From: Sphingosinicella humi | GTDB lineage: Bacteria > Pseudomonadota > Alphaproteobacteria > Sphingomonadales > Sphingomonadaceae | Reading direction: 5' to 3' | Assembly (NCBI RefSeq): GCF_003129465.1 | Contig: NZ_QFFF01000001.1 | Coordinates: 248,001 to 312,000, forward strand | Length of the DNA: 64,000 nucleotides | Shown here: positions 31,853 through 40,164 of the stretch, in pieces | How the letters are laid out: every line of letters begins with the position of its first letter | Numbering within the stretch: position 1 is the stretch's first letter | Notes under the pieces: generated by a model | The model's database searches: none | What the model was told of the DNA's origin: nothing | The model's input: the letters and a program-made list of their open reading frames with translations, nothing else | Made by a program: the position numbers and the translations under genes

Positions 31853-33376
31853 ATGAGTGCATTTGGACGGCGAAGCGGCGGACCGGGACAGCGGCCCACT
31901 TTCGGCGTCGCCCGGCCGATGAAGGGCGGCGGACCCGCGCCGGCCCCCGCTCCGGCTCCGCCCGAGCATGGCGGCGACCAGTTTCCTCCGCTCGAATCGC
32001 TCCCGATCTCCGACGAGGGCGCACCGATCGAAGCGACCAAGAGCGACGCCATGTCGCGCCTCGCCGACCGCGTTGCGGCCTCGGGCGAATCCGCTTCGTC
32101 GAAGATCGAGGGTTTCGAAGCCTCCATCCACCGGATCAAGGAGCAGGTCCTCCCCCGCCTCCTCGAGCGCGTCGATCCCGAAGCCGCCGCCACGCTCAGC
32201 AAGGATGAGTTGGCCGAGGAGTTCCGTCCGATCATCGGCGAGGTGTTGGCCGAGCTCAAGATAAACCTCAACCGCCGCGAGCAGTTCGCGCTGGAGAAGG
32301 TACTGGTCGACGAACTGCTCGGCCTCGGCCCCTTGGAGGAGCTGCTGAACGACCCGGATGTCTCCGACATCATGGTCAACGGCCCCAATCAGACCTTCAT
32401 CGAGAAGAAGGGCAAGCTCCAGCTCGCGACCATCCAGTTCCGCGACGAGGAGCATCTCTTCCAGATCGCCCAGCGGATCGTGAACAAGGTTGGCCGCCGC
32501 GTCGACCAGACTACGCCGCTCGCCGACGCCCGCCTCCAGGACGGTAGCCGCGTCAACGTCATCGTGCCGCCGCTGTCCCTCAAGGGCACGGCGATCTCGA
32601 TCCGTAAATTCTCCGAAAAGCCGATCACCATCGACATGATGAAGGGCTTCGGCTCCATGTCGGACAAGATGGCGACCGTGCTGAAGATCGCCGGCGCATC
32701 CCGCATGAACATCGTCGTCTCGGGCGGCACCGGCTCGGGCAAGACGACGATGCTGAACGCGCTCTCCAAGCTCATCGACCCCGGCGAGCGCGTCATCACC
32801 ATCGAGGACGCGGCCGAGCTTCGGCTTCAGCAGCCGCACTGGCTCCCGCTCGAGACCCGTCCGCCGAACCTCGAAGGTCAGGGCGCGATCACCATCCGCG
32901 ACCTCGTCATCAACGCGCTCCGCATGCGCCCCGACCGCATCATCCTCGGCGAAATCCGCGGGTCGGAGTGCTTCGACCTGCTCGCCGCCATGAACACCGG
33001 CCACGACGGCTCCATGTGTACGCTCCACTCCAACTCCCCGCGCGAGTGCCTGGCGCGTATGGAGAACATGGTGATGATGTCGGACATCAAGGTGCCGAAG
33101 GAAGCTATCAGCCGCCAGATCGCGGACTCGGTCGACCTCATCGTCCAGGTGAAGCGCCTCCGCGACGGCTCCCGCCGCACCACCAACATCACCGAGGTGA
33201 TCGGCATGGAAGGCGACGTCATCGTCACGCAGGAGCTGTTCAAGTTCGAATATCTGGACGAGTCGCCCGACGGCAAGATCATCGGCGAATATCGCTCCAT
33301 GGGCCTCCGCCCCTACACGCTGGAAAAGGCCAAGCAGTTCGGGTTCGATCAACCTTATTTGGAAGCGTGTTTGTAG
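31853..33376 (+). CDS. cpaF: CpaF-family type II/IV secretion ATPase
   Basis: 507 residues. The N-terminal tail is Pro/Gly-rich (about 1-40) and is followed by a helical domain. The secretion ATPase core carries Walker A GGTGSGKTTMLNAL, the acidic box TIEDAAELRLQQPHW, Walker B-type ILGEIRGSECFD and the His box MNTGHDGSMCTLHSNSPRE. It powers Tad/Flp pilus assembly. No other tad/cpa genes are adjacent in the window, so this may be a solitary copy or the cluster may lie elsewhere. Confidence 0.93.
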   Translation: MSAFGRRSGGPGQRPTFGVARPMKGGGPAPAPAPAPPEHGGDQFPPLESLPISDEGAPIEATKSDAMSRLADRVAASGESASSKIEGFEASIHRIKEQVLPRLLERVDPEAAATLSKDELAEEFRPIIGEVLAELKINLNRREQFALEKVLVDELLGLGPLEELLNDPDVSDIMVNGPNQTFIEKKGKLQLATIQFRDEEHLFQIAQRIVNKVGRRVDQTTPLADARLQDGSRVNVIVPPLSLKGTAISIRKFSEKPITIDMMKGFGSMSDKMATVLKIAGASRMNIVVSGGTGSGKTTMLNALSKLIDPGERVITIEDAAELRLQQPHWLPLETRPPNLEGQGAITIRDLVINALRMRPDRIILGEIRGSECFDLLAAMNTGHDGSMCTLHSNSPRECLARMENMVMMSDIKVPKEAISRQIADSVDLIVQVKRLRDGSRRTTNITEVIGMEGDVIVTQELFKFEYLDESPDGKIIGEYRSMGLRPYTLEKAKQFGFDQPYLEACL

Positions 33377-33386
33377 CGCATAGGCT

Positions 33387-33415
33387 GTCACCCCGGACTT
33401 GATCCGGGGTCCACC
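33387..33415 (+). repeat. Family D terminal repeat, left end of the GIY-YIG unit
   Basis: GTCACCCCGGACTTGATCCG, then GGGTCCAC, a hairpin-forming element. It is the inverted partner of 33761-33788; both lie just outside the GIY-YIG pseudogene. It also supplies the last codons and stop (PGSSPG*) of that gene on the minus strand. Confidence 0.85.
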
Positions 33416-33725
33416 TTCCTTCCGATCAGTGGCTCAAACCCGAAGTCCTCCGCGAGGTCGCGCCAGGTCGGATTACCTTCTTCGATCAACGCCAGCTTCC
33501 ACTCCCGCCGCATTTCTTGATCTGCTTCTCGCGCAGGATGGCGTGCTCCATCGTGCCGTGCATCTCGAACTAGACGAGGCGCTTCACGCAATATTCCGCC
33601 GTGAACCCGCCGAACGCGCCGAGCCTGTGCTGCGCCACCCGCTGAAGGAGGTTGGAGGTCACGCCGGTATAGAGCGTCCCGTGAAAGCCGCTCGCCATGA
33701 TGTAGACGGCCGGGTTACGCTCCAT
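33388..33725 (-). pseudogene. Degraded GIY-YIG nuclease family gene
   Basis: The minus-strand reading starts MERNPAVYIMASGFHGTLYT then GVTSNLLQRVAQH, the GIY-YIG (UPF0213-like) N-terminus. Codon 52 (33570-33572) is TAG where related proteins have Trp (KRLV-stop-FEMHGT). Reading past it gives MEHAILREKQIKK, and near 33509-33513 one base is missing, shifting the frame; the downstream frame then continues RREWKLALIEEGNPTWRDL to a stop at 33388. With one nonsense and one frameshift change it is dead. It is enclosed by an inverted repeat pair, suggesting a mobile unit. Confidence 0.85.
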
Positions 33726-33760
33726 ACCCCCAGCCTAGCCGCGAGCGCCGAAAAGGAAAG

Positions 33761-33788
33761 GTGGATGCCGGATCAAGTCCGGCATGAC
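33761..33788 (-). repeat. Family D terminal repeat, right end of the GIY-YIG unit
   Basis: Read on the minus strand: GTCATGCCGGACTTGATCCG, then GCATCCAC, matching the left copy except at a few paired positions that keep the hairpin. The next 190 bases (33789-33976) show no gene. Confidence 0.85.
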
Positions 33789-33976
33789 GAACCCAGCGGC
33801 AAAGCCTCTTCTAATTAGGATTCGTCTGTCGCTCTCTCGGCAGGCTCTTTCTCACATCCGTCAAGACCCACGCCTGTGCCCCATGGCCCCGTTCGCGCCC
33901 GCGCAAACAAAATGCGCGCGCGCTTTGCAGGCTTGCCGACCTGTTCTTGGCCTAGCCATTGCCTAACATTTGCGGC

Positions 33977-34168
33977 TCACGCCTTCAGCGCCAGCGCCGC
34001 CGCGATGATCGCGGCGAGGCCGGCGAGGACCTGGATCAGGGTCCAGGGCATGCAGCCCGGCCGGTCGAGGTTGCGCCGTTTCGAGCGGCGCCATTCGGCC
34101 AGGCCCGAGCCCACCGCCAGCGCGGCCGCCGCGCCGGCCAGAGTCCAGAGTATCGCTTGCGTCGTCAT
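33977..34168 (-). CDS. Small two-helix membrane protein (twin-transmembrane type)
   Basis: 63 residues, start MTTQAILWTLAGAAAALAVGSGLAEWRRSKRRNLDRPG. Two hydrophobic helices flank a basic loop (EWRRSKRRNLDRPG), and the end is LAGLAAIIAAALALKA. Such short proteins are common near other genes in sphingomonads; function is unknown. The start was chosen at the first Met before the helix. It is divergent from the exported methyltransferase-like gene. Confidence 0.6.
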   Translation of the reverse strand: MTTQAILWTLAGAAAALAVGSGLAEWRRSKRRNLDRPGCMPWTLIQVLAGLAAIIAAALALKA

Positions 34169-34215
34169 TTCCGGTCCGTCATGAGATGGGCACCCGATAA
34201 GAGGAGAGATGCCCG

Positions 34216-35070
34216 ATGCGCCAGTCTCCAATCAAAGCGTCCCTGATCCGCGCCGCCCTGCTCGGCGCGCTTGTCATTCCCGCCGGCGCCTGCAACGCGC
34301 AGGCCGATCAGGGAACGAGCGAGCCCGCCGCGGCCGCCGACTCGAGCAGCGCGCTCGCCGCCGCCCTTGCCGCGCCGACGCGCACGCCCGCCAACGTCGC
34401 CCGCGATCGCTATCGCCACCCGGCCGAGACGCTCGCCTTCTTCGGCGTCGATCCCGGCGACACCGTCGTGGAGCTGTGGCCCGGCGGCGGCTGGTATACC
34501 GAGGTGCTGGCGCCTTATCTCGCCGCCTCCGGCAAGCTCTACGTAGTGCCGTCGCTCGGCCGCTCAGCGGAGACCATCGCCAAGAAGATCGCGAGCGCAC
34601 CCGTCTATTCGCAGGTTACTGTCGCGCCACTCGACCCGGGCAAGCAGCCGAGCCCCGTCCCCGCCGGCAGCGCCGACGCGGTCCTCACCTTCCGCAACGT
34701 CCACAATTGGCTGGGCTCGGAAAACAATACGCCGATCGCGGACGCCGTCTTCGCCGAGGCATTCCGCGTACTGAAGCCCGGCGGCACCCTGGGTGTCGTC
34801 GAGCATCGTCTGCCCGAGGACGCGGACGCCGCCCGCGAGAAGCAGAGCGGCTATGTGAAGGCCTCGACCGTCAAGGCATTGGCGGAGAAGGCCGGCTTCC
34901 GCTTCGTCGAAGCGTCCGAGATCAACGCCAACCCGAAGGACACGCACGACCATCCCGGCGGCGTCTGGGCCTTGCCGCCGACCTACACCAACAAGGACGC
35001 CGATCGCGCGAAATACGAAGCCATCGGCGAGAGCGACCGAATGACCTTGAAGTTCGTGAAGCCGGAGTAG
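34216..35070 (+). CDS. Exported class I SAM-methyltransferase-like protein
   Basis: 284 residues. The signal peptide MRQSPIKASLIRAALLGALVIPAGAC ends in a possible lipobox. After an Ala-rich linker comes a Rossmann methyltransferase core: DTVVELWPGGGWYTEVLAPY (motif I), DAVLTFRNVHNWL, AFRVLKPGGTLGVVEHR. This matches the 'predicted methyltransferase' group of secreted proteins. An enzyme that needs SAM in the periplasm is odd, so the real ligand or activity is uncertain. Confidence 0.8.
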   Translation: MRQSPIKASLIRAALLGALVIPAGACNAQADQGTSEPAAAADSSSALAAALAAPTRTPANVARDRYRHPAETLAFFGVDPGDTVVELWPGGGWYTEVLAPYLAASGKLYVVPSLGRSAETIAKKIASAPVYSQVTVAPLDPGKQPSPVPAGSADAVLTFRNVHNWLGSENNTPIADAVFAEAFRVLKPGGTLGVVEHRLPEDADAAREKQSGYVKASTVKALAEKAGFRFVEASEINANPKDTHDHPGGVWALPPTYTNKDADRAKYEAIGESDRMTLKFVKPE

Positions 35071-35174
35071 CCTCCCCTCCCGCTCGCGGGAGGGGGCCGG
35101 GGGAGGGCCTGTGAGCGGAGACCCTAGGCCCGACAGGCCCTCACCCCAACCCTCTCCCGCGAGCGGGAGAGGGA
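35071..35174. repeat. Family C inverted repeat between the methyltransferase-like gene and phaR
   Basis: Ends CCTCCCCTCCCGCTCGCGGG and CCCGCGAGCGGGAGAGGGAG form a long imperfect stem, with an internal CCCTAGGCCCGAC segment. It sits between convergent genes and may also serve as a terminator. Confidence 0.85.
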
Positions 35175-35175
35175 G

Positions 35176-35709
35176 TCAGCCCCCCAGCTTGTCGAGCTTG
35201 CGCTGGAGCGCGGCCATCTGCTCCTTGAGCTCGGCCAGCTCGGCCTTGGTATCCGACTCCGGCTCGGGCGTCTTCTCCGACTTCGCGCCGGTGGCCGCGG
35301 CGAGCATCTCCATGTTGCGCTTGGCCATCTCCGTGAAGGGATTGGCGAAGGCGCCGGTCATGGCGTCGCGGAACTGAGACTGGTTGCGCTGGAACGCCTC
35401 CATCGAGGCCTCCAGATATTGCGGCACCAAGCCCTGCATGGAATCGCCGTACATGGCGATCAGCTGGCGCAGGAAATTGGCGGGCAGCATCGTCTTGCCG
35501 CTGGCCTCCTGCTCCATGATGATCTGGGTCAGGACATTGTGGGTGATGTCCTCGCCGGTCTTGGCGTCGACCACTTTGAACTCGCGCTTGGCCCGCACCA
35601 TCTCGGCGAGATGCTCGAGCGTGATGTAGGACGAGCTTTCGGTGTTATAGAGGCGCCGATTGGCGTATTTCTTGATGATGACCGTATCACCGGGCGCCGA
35701 AGCCGCCAT
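35176..35709 (-). CDS. phaR: Polyhydroxyalkanoate synthesis repressor PhaR
   Basis: 177 residues. The PHB/PHA accumulation regulator DNA-binding domain is plain: VIIKKYANRRLYNTESSSYITLEHLAEMV, then the second domain (ITHNVLTQIIMEQEASGKTMLP), and a C-terminal coiled coil (KAELAELKEQMAALQRKL). It senses PHA granules and represses phasin and its own gene. The start at 35709 is the Met closest to the conserved domain. It is divergent from the PhaC-like hydrolase with overlapping 5' ends. Confidence 0.95.
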   Translation of the reverse strand: MAASAPGDTVIIKKYANRRLYNTESSSYITLEHLAEMVRAKREFKVVDAKTGEDITHNVLTQIIMEQEASGKTMLPANFLRQLIAMYGDSMQGLVPQYLEASMEAFQRNQSQFRDAMTGAFANPFTEMAKRNMEMLAAATGAKSEKTPEPESDTKAELAELKEQMAALQRKLDKLGG

Positions 35710-36796
35710 GCCATGTCCCCAAAATCGAGAGGATTCAGCCCTAACACCAAAGCTTGCCGCACCGCAACACAAGCCCCGCCCGTTGCCGCTCTTCCTCGAA
35801 ATGCTGCGCAGCGAGACCGCAGCAAGGCCGGAGCGGATGGCGAAGGCGCTGGAGGGGCTCCGCCGCTACCAGGAGGCGCGGAGGGACGCCCTGCCGGCGC
35901 CGATGCCGGCGATCACCTCCATCTCAGGCGCCACGCTTCGCGACTATGGCGGCAGCGGGCCTCCCATCCTGTTCGTCCCCTCGCTGATCAACCCGCCCAG
36001 CGTGCTCGATCTCGGCGAGGAGAAGTCGCTGCTCCGCTGGCTCGCCACCCAGGGCTTCCGGCCGCTACTCGCCGACTGGGGCTGGGACGTGGGCCAGCGC
36101 CGCTCCCTCTCGGTCGCCGGCCATGTCGAGCAGGTCATCCTTCCCTTCCTTGACGCATTGGGCGAGCCGCCCGTGCTGGTCGGCTACTGCCTCGGCGGTA
36201 CCATGGCGATTGCCGCCGCCGCCCGAACCGAGGTGAGCGGCGTCGCCGCCATCGCCTCTCCATGGCGCTTCTCCGGTTTCCCGGACGAGGCACGCGCTCA
36301 GCTCACCCGTCTCTGGCGCGAGGCCGACCCAGCCGTCCAAGCGCTGGGGCTGCTGCCGATGGAGGTGCTGCAAAGCGCCTTCTGGAGCCTCGATCCGGCG
36401 CGGACCGTGGCCAAGTTCGAGGCCTTCGCCGACATGCCTGCCGGGAGCGCCGAGGCCCGCGCCTTCGTGCGGCTGGAGGATTGGGCCAACGACGGCCCGC
36501 CGCTCCCCGAAGCCGCCGCGCGCGAGCTGTTCGAGGGGTTCGTCGAGACCGACGCGATCGGCCGGGGCGCATGGCAGGTCGGCGGCGGACGGGTCGATCC
36601 GGGCGCGCTCCGCTGCCCCCTGCTGAACATCGTCTCGACGACCGATCGGATCGTGCCGGCGGCGAGCGCGTTTCCGGGAGGGGAGCGGATCGACCTGGCG
36701 CTGGGCCATGTCGGTATGATCGTCGGCAGCCGCGCCGAGGCCCAGCTGTGGCAGCCGCTCGCCGCCTGGCTTTCACGCACCGCTGCCGAGTGCTAG
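35708..36796 (+). CDS. PhaC-like alpha/beta hydrolase with Cys nucleophile
   Basis: 362 residues from ATG 35708; a start at ATG 35801 ([13 protein letters not shown]) is equally plausible because 35708 collides with the phaR start. The nucleophile elbow is [13 protein letters not shown], a G-x-C-x-G lipase box as in PHA synthases rather than a Ser hydrolase. The catalytic Asp is likely in STTDRIVPA and the His in [14 protein letters not shown]. The size is close to class III PhaC (about 360) rather than class I (about 590). With phaR and a thiolase as neighbours, a role in PHA metabolism is likely; synthase versus hydrolase is unresolved. Confidence 0.75.
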   Translation: MPCPQNREDSALTPKLAAPQHKPRPLPLFLEMLRSETAARPERMAKALEGLRRYQEARRDALPAPMPAITSISGATLRDYGGSGPPILFVPSLINPPSVLDLGEEKSLLRWLATQGFRPLLADWGWDVGQRRSLSVAGHVEQVILPFLDALGEPPVLVGYCLGGTMAIAAAARTEVSGVAAIASPWRFSGFPDEARAQLTRLWREADPAVQALGLLPMEVLQSAFWSLDPARTVAKFEAFADMPAGSAEARAFVRLEDWANDGPPLPEAAARELFEGFVETDAIGRGAWQVGGGRVDPGALRCPLLNIVSTTDRIVPAASAFPGGERIDLALGHVGMIVGSRAEAQLWQPLAAWLSRTAAEC

Positions 36797-36827
36797 GTGC
36801 GCCGCAACATCGTTCGAGGAGATTCCC

Positions 36828-38003
36828 ATGACCGAAGTCGTCATCACCGCCGCCAAGCGGACCCCCGTCGGCTCCTTCCTCGGCGCTTTCGCTTCGACCC
36901 CGGCGCATGAGCTCGGCCGGGTCGCCATCGAGGCGGCGCTCGGCCAGGCCGGGGTCAAGCCGGAGGAAGTGTCTGAGGTGATCCTGGGCCAGGTGCTGAC
37001 CGCAGCCCAAGGCCAGAACCCGGCCCGGCAGGCCTCGATGGCGGCGGGCGTGCCGAAGGAGGTCCCGGCGTGGGGCCTCAACCAGGTCTGCGGCTCGGGC
37101 CTCCGCGCCGTCGCCGTCGCCGCGCAATCGATCATGACCGGTGACGCCGCCATCGTTGTCGCGGGAGGACAGGAGAGTATGAGCCTTTCCGCCCACGCCC
37201 AGAACATTCGCGGCGGCCAGAAGATGGGCGGGCTCGAGCTGGTCGACACGATGATCAAGGACGGCCTCACCGACGTCTTCAACGGCTATCACATGGGAAT
37301 CACCGCCGAGAACCTGGCGGAGCAGTATCAGATCACCCGCGCCGAGCAGGACGAGTTCGCTTGCGCCTCCCAGAACAAGGCCGAGCGGGCGCGCCGCGAG
37401 GGGCGCTTCAAGGACGAGATCGCGCCCGTGACCGTGAAGGCCCGCAAGGGCGAGACGGTGATCGAGCAGGACGAGTTCATTCGCGAAGGGGTGGAGGTGG
37501 CCAGCCTCGCCGGCCTCCGCGCCGCCTTCAAGAAGGAAGGCACGGTGACGGCCGGCAACGCGTCGGGCCTCAACGACGGCGCCGCGGCGCTGGTGCTGAT
37601 GAGCCGCGAGGAAGCCGAGCGGCGCGGCACGCCCATTCTCGCCCGCATCAAGAGCTTCGCCTCGACCGGAGTCGATCCTTCGATCATGGGCATTGGGCCC
37701 GTTCCCTCGACCCGCCGGGCGCTCGAGAAAGCCGGCTGGACCATCGCCGATCTCGACCTCATCGAAGCCAATGAGGCCTTCGCCGCCCAGGCGCTTGCCG
37801 TCGGCAAGGAGCTCGGCTGGGAAGAAGACCGGGTGAACGTCAATGGCGGCGCCATTTCGATCGGCCACCCGATCGGGGCCTCGGGCGCACGCGTGCTCAC
37901 CACATTGCTCTACGAGATGCAGAAACGCGACGCGAAGAAGGGCCTCGCCACCCTCTGCATCGGCGGCGGAATGGGTATCGCCATGTGCGTCGAGCGCGAC
38001 TGA
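36828..38003 (+). CDS. Acetyl-CoA C-acetyltransferase (thiolase)
   Basis: 391 residues. The nucleophilic Cys is in [11 protein letters not shown] (about residue 88); [12 protein letters not shown] carries the catalytic His and [13 protein letters not shown] the second Cys. Condenses two acetyl-CoA to acetoacetyl-CoA (PhaA role) or works in degradation (AtoB). GAGGAG is found ahead of the start. It lies 31 bases after the PhaC-like gene, which supports a PHA-synthesis role. Confidence 0.93.
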   Translation: MTEVVITAAKRTPVGSFLGAFASTPAHELGRVAIEAALGQAGVKPEEVSEVILGQVLTAAQGQNPARQASMAAGVPKEVPAWGLNQVCGSGLRAVAVAAQSIMTGDAAIVVAGGQESMSLSAHAQNIRGGQKMGGLELVDTMIKDGLTDVFNGYHMGITAENLAEQYQITRAEQDEFACASQNKAERARREGRFKDEIAPVTVKARKGETVIEQDEFIREGVEVASLAGLRAAFKKEGTVTAGNASGLNDGAAALVLMSREEAERRGTPILARIKSFASTGVDPSIMGIGPVPSTRRALEKAGWTIADLDLIEANEAFAAQALAVGKELGWEEDRVNVNGGAISIGHPIGASGARVLTTLLYEMQKRDAKKGLATLCIGGGMGIAMCVERD

Positions 38004-38035
38004 TCGGACCTAGAAGCCGCGCTGGCGGCAGGGGC

Positions 38036-38060
38036 GGAACGACGACCCCTCCGAGCCGTT
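38036..38060 (+). promoter_or_regulatory. Candidate EcfG (general stress sigma factor) promoter
   Basis: GGAAC at 38036-38040 and CGTT at 38057-38060 are separated by 16 bases, an exact match to the alphaproteobacterial EcfG consensus. It lies 40 bases upstream of the PRC-barrel gene start, a sensible position for transcription start and RBS. It predicts that the gene belongs to the PhyR-NepR-EcfG stress regulon. Confidence 0.75.
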
Positions 38061-38099
38061 GGTCGAGCATCCCATAAACGCAATGAAAGGAGATGCTTG

Positions 38100-38477
38100 A
38101 TGGCTTTCGATACGAACAGCGATACGATGGCGCGGGACGAGACCTATGATCTCATCTCATCCGAAAAGGTCGACGGCACGGCCGTCTACAATCGCGATGG
38201 CGAGCGGCTTGGCACCGTCCATCATTTCATGGTCGGCAAGCGCGACGGCCGCGTCCGCTACGCGGTGATGAGCTTCGGCGGCCTGTTCGGCATGGGCGAG
38301 CGCTATCACCCGCTGCCCTGGGACGTGCTCACCTATCACACGGACAAGGGCGGCTATATGGTCGATCTCGACAAGGACAGGCTGAAGGAAGCGCCGTCCT
38401 ACGAGCGTGGCCAGGAGCCAACCTACGACCGCACCTATGGCGAGCGGGTTCACGGCTATTATGGCGTTCCCTACTAG
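38100..38477 (+). CDS. PRC-barrel domain protein
   Basis: 125 residues from ATG 38100, with AAAGGAG 8-9 bases upstream (a TTG at 38097 is less likely). The PRC-barrel core reads VYNRDGERLGTVHHFMVGKRDGRVRYAVMSFGGLFGMGERYHPLPW. Such small stress proteins are common in general-stress regulons. A paralogue with the same domain, RGGYTIAVDK variant, lies at 53700. The gene is followed by a clear terminator. Confidence 0.88.
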   Translation: MAFDTNSDTMARDETYDLISSEKVDGTAVYNRDGERLGTVHHFMVGKRDGRVRYAVMSFGGLFGMGERYHPLPWDVLTYHTDKGGYMVDLDKDRLKEAPSYERGQEPTYDRTYGERVHGYYGVPY

Positions 38478-38497
38478 ACGCCAGCCTTAGCAAACTG

Positions 38498-38520
38498 AGG
38501 GCGGCTCCGGCCGCCCTTAT
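38498..38520 (+). terminator. Intrinsic terminator after the PRC-barrel gene
   Basis: Stem AGGGCGG / CCGCCCT with a 6-base loop, followed by TATT, 21 bases after the stop codon. It faces the 3' end of the convergent phosphoesterase gene. Confidence 0.75.
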
Positions 38521-38532
38521 TCGTGCGCGCCC

Positions 38533-39378
38533 TCATTCCTGCACAGGTGCCGGCGCCCGCGAGTGCCAGCGTTCGCCGTCGAAGCTGTAGCGCGCATGAC
38601 TGCCGCCGGCGAAGGCCGAGCCATCCCAGCCGAAGACCTGCAAATCGATCTCGTCGTTGCGGTGGGCGTGGATCCAATTGAGGCTCTGCACCTCATCGGC
38701 GCGAAGCCGGTTCGAAGTCGCCGTCCCCGCCTGGATGACGAGCGCGGGGCCCGCATTCTCCACCATGTCCCGCGCGGAGCGGACATAGCTGCGGTGGAAA
38801 TGCCCGGCGAGGAGGATGTGCACCCCGGCATCCGCAACGGCGAGCAATGCATCTTCATGTCGTCCGACGCGCTTGGTCAGCTCCGCCTCATCGCCGATCG
38901 GCATCGCGAACAGCGGGTGGTGAGTGACGAGGATCCGGGTCTTCTCCTCCGGCACGGCGCGGAAACGCTCGCGGATCGTCCGCATCTGCTCATGGTTGAT
39001 CCGCCCGTCCTTGATGGTGAGCGAACGGGCCGTATTGATGCCGAGGACGGCGAGCCGATCGCTTTCGAACCAGGGACACAGATCCTCGTCGATATAGCGG
39101 CGATACCGGTTGAGCGGTCGAGCGAAGCGGCGGAAGACGTCGTAGAGCGGCACATCGTGATTTCCGGGCACGCCGAGCACGTCCAGCCCGCCCGCCTCCA
39201 GCCGATCGACGAAGCGGCACGCTGCCTTATACTGCTCGATCCGCGCACGCTGGGTGAAGTCGCCGCTGATCACCACCAGCTCGGGCCGCCGCTCCAGCAG
39301 CCAGGTCTCCAGCGCCGCGACGATGTCTGGTTCGTGGCGGCCGAAATGGACATCCGAAATATGGGCGATGGTGGCCAT
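38533..39378 (-). CDS. Calcineurin-like metallophosphoesterase (CpdA-like)
   Basis: 281 residues with the full binuclear metal set: SDVHFGRH, SGDFTQRA, PGNHDVPL, ILVTHHPLF and LLAGHFHRS. The nearest familiar group is the cyclic-nucleotide phosphodiesterase CpdA/Icc type, but the substrate cannot be fixed from sequence. It lies downstream of mlaF on the same strand, 30 bases away. Confidence 0.85.
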   Translation of the reverse strand: MATIAHISDVHFGRHEPDIVAALETWLLERRPELVVISGDFTQRARIEQYKAACRFVDRLEAGGLDVLGVPGNHDVPLYDVFRRFARPLNRYRRYIDEDLCPWFESDRLAVLGINTARSLTIKDGRINHEQMRTIRERFRAVPEEKTRILVTHHPLFAMPIGDEAELTKRVGRHEDALLAVADAGVHILLAGHFHRSYVRSARDMVENAGPALVIQAGTATSNRLRADEVQSLNWIHAHRNDEIDLQVFGWDGSAFAGGSHARYSFDGERWHSRAPAPVQE

Positions 39379-39408
39379 GAGTCTCCCGGCATGCCGGGGA
39401 CATCCTAC

Positions 39409-40164
39409 CTACTGGATCGGCCCCTCGGCATTTCCCTGAACGAACTGATCCACATAAGGGTTGCCGCTGTCGTAGAGCCGGTCGCGCGGACCCTGCCAGA
39501 TGATGCGGCCGCCGTAGAGCATTGCGACCCGATGGGCGACCTTGCGGGCGCTCGCCATGTCGTGGGTGATGGTGACGGCGGTGATACCAGCCTCCTCGAC
39601 AAGGCTGACGATAAGGTCGTTGATCACGTCGGCGCGGATCGGGTCGAGACCGGTAGTGGGCTCGTCGAAAAAGAGGATTTCGGGGCGGGGCGCGATGGCC
39701 CGCGCGAGGGCGACGCGCTTCTGCATGCCCCCGGAGAGCTCCGACGGGCGCAGGTAGAGCACGTCGCGGCTAAGCCCGACCCGCTCCAGATTCTCCTCGG
39801 CGATGGCGCGCATCCTGGCCGAATTCTGGAACCGTCCCTGGGTCAGGCCGAAGGTGACGTTGCGCCAGACGGGCAGGGAGTCGAACAAAGCCCCGCCCTG
39901 GAACAGCATGCCGAACTTCTTGCGAATACGCGCCAGCTTGCCCTCGCTCGCCCCCACTACCTCGTCGCCATCGACGAGAATGGAGCCGCGCTCCGGCCGA
40001 AAGAGGCCGAGGACGCACTTGATCAGCACCGACTTCCCAGTGCCCGATTGGCCGATGACGGCGAGGGACTCGCCGCTCTCGACCTCGAGGCTGACGCCGT
40101 CGAGCACGACGTTGTCGCCGAAGCTCTTGGCAACGTCGGCGAGGATGATCTTCGCCCCGCTCAT
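39409..40164 (-). CDS. mlaF: ABC transporter ATP-binding protein, MlaF type
   Basis: 251 residues. Walker A GQSGTGKSVLIKCVLGLF, signature LSGGMQKRVALARAIA, Walker B ILFFDEPTTGLDP. It powers the Mla-type phospholipid transport between inner and outer membranes. It overlaps mlaE by 4 bases, so the two are co-translated. The MCE substrate-binding subunit (MlaD) is not next to it. Confidence 0.92.
   Translation of the reverse strand: MSGAKIILADVAKSFGDNVVLDGVSLEVESGESLAVIGQSGTGKSVLIKCVLGLFRPERGSILVDGDEVVGASEGKLARIRKKFGMLFQGGALFDSLPVWRNVTFGLTQGRFQNSARMRAIAEENLERVGLSRDVLYLRPSELSGGMQKRVALARAIAPRPEILFFDEPTTGLDPIRADVINDLIVSLVEEAGITAVTITHDMASARKVAHRVAMLYGGRIIWQGPRDRLYDSGNPYVDQFVQGNAEGPIQ

Noticed and set aside
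31832-33391. 519-codon open frame on the minus strand opposite cpaF
   Set aside because: It mirrors cpaF in the GC-rich antisense frame; the product has the His/Asp/Arg-rich look of a shadow while cpaF has all family motifs.
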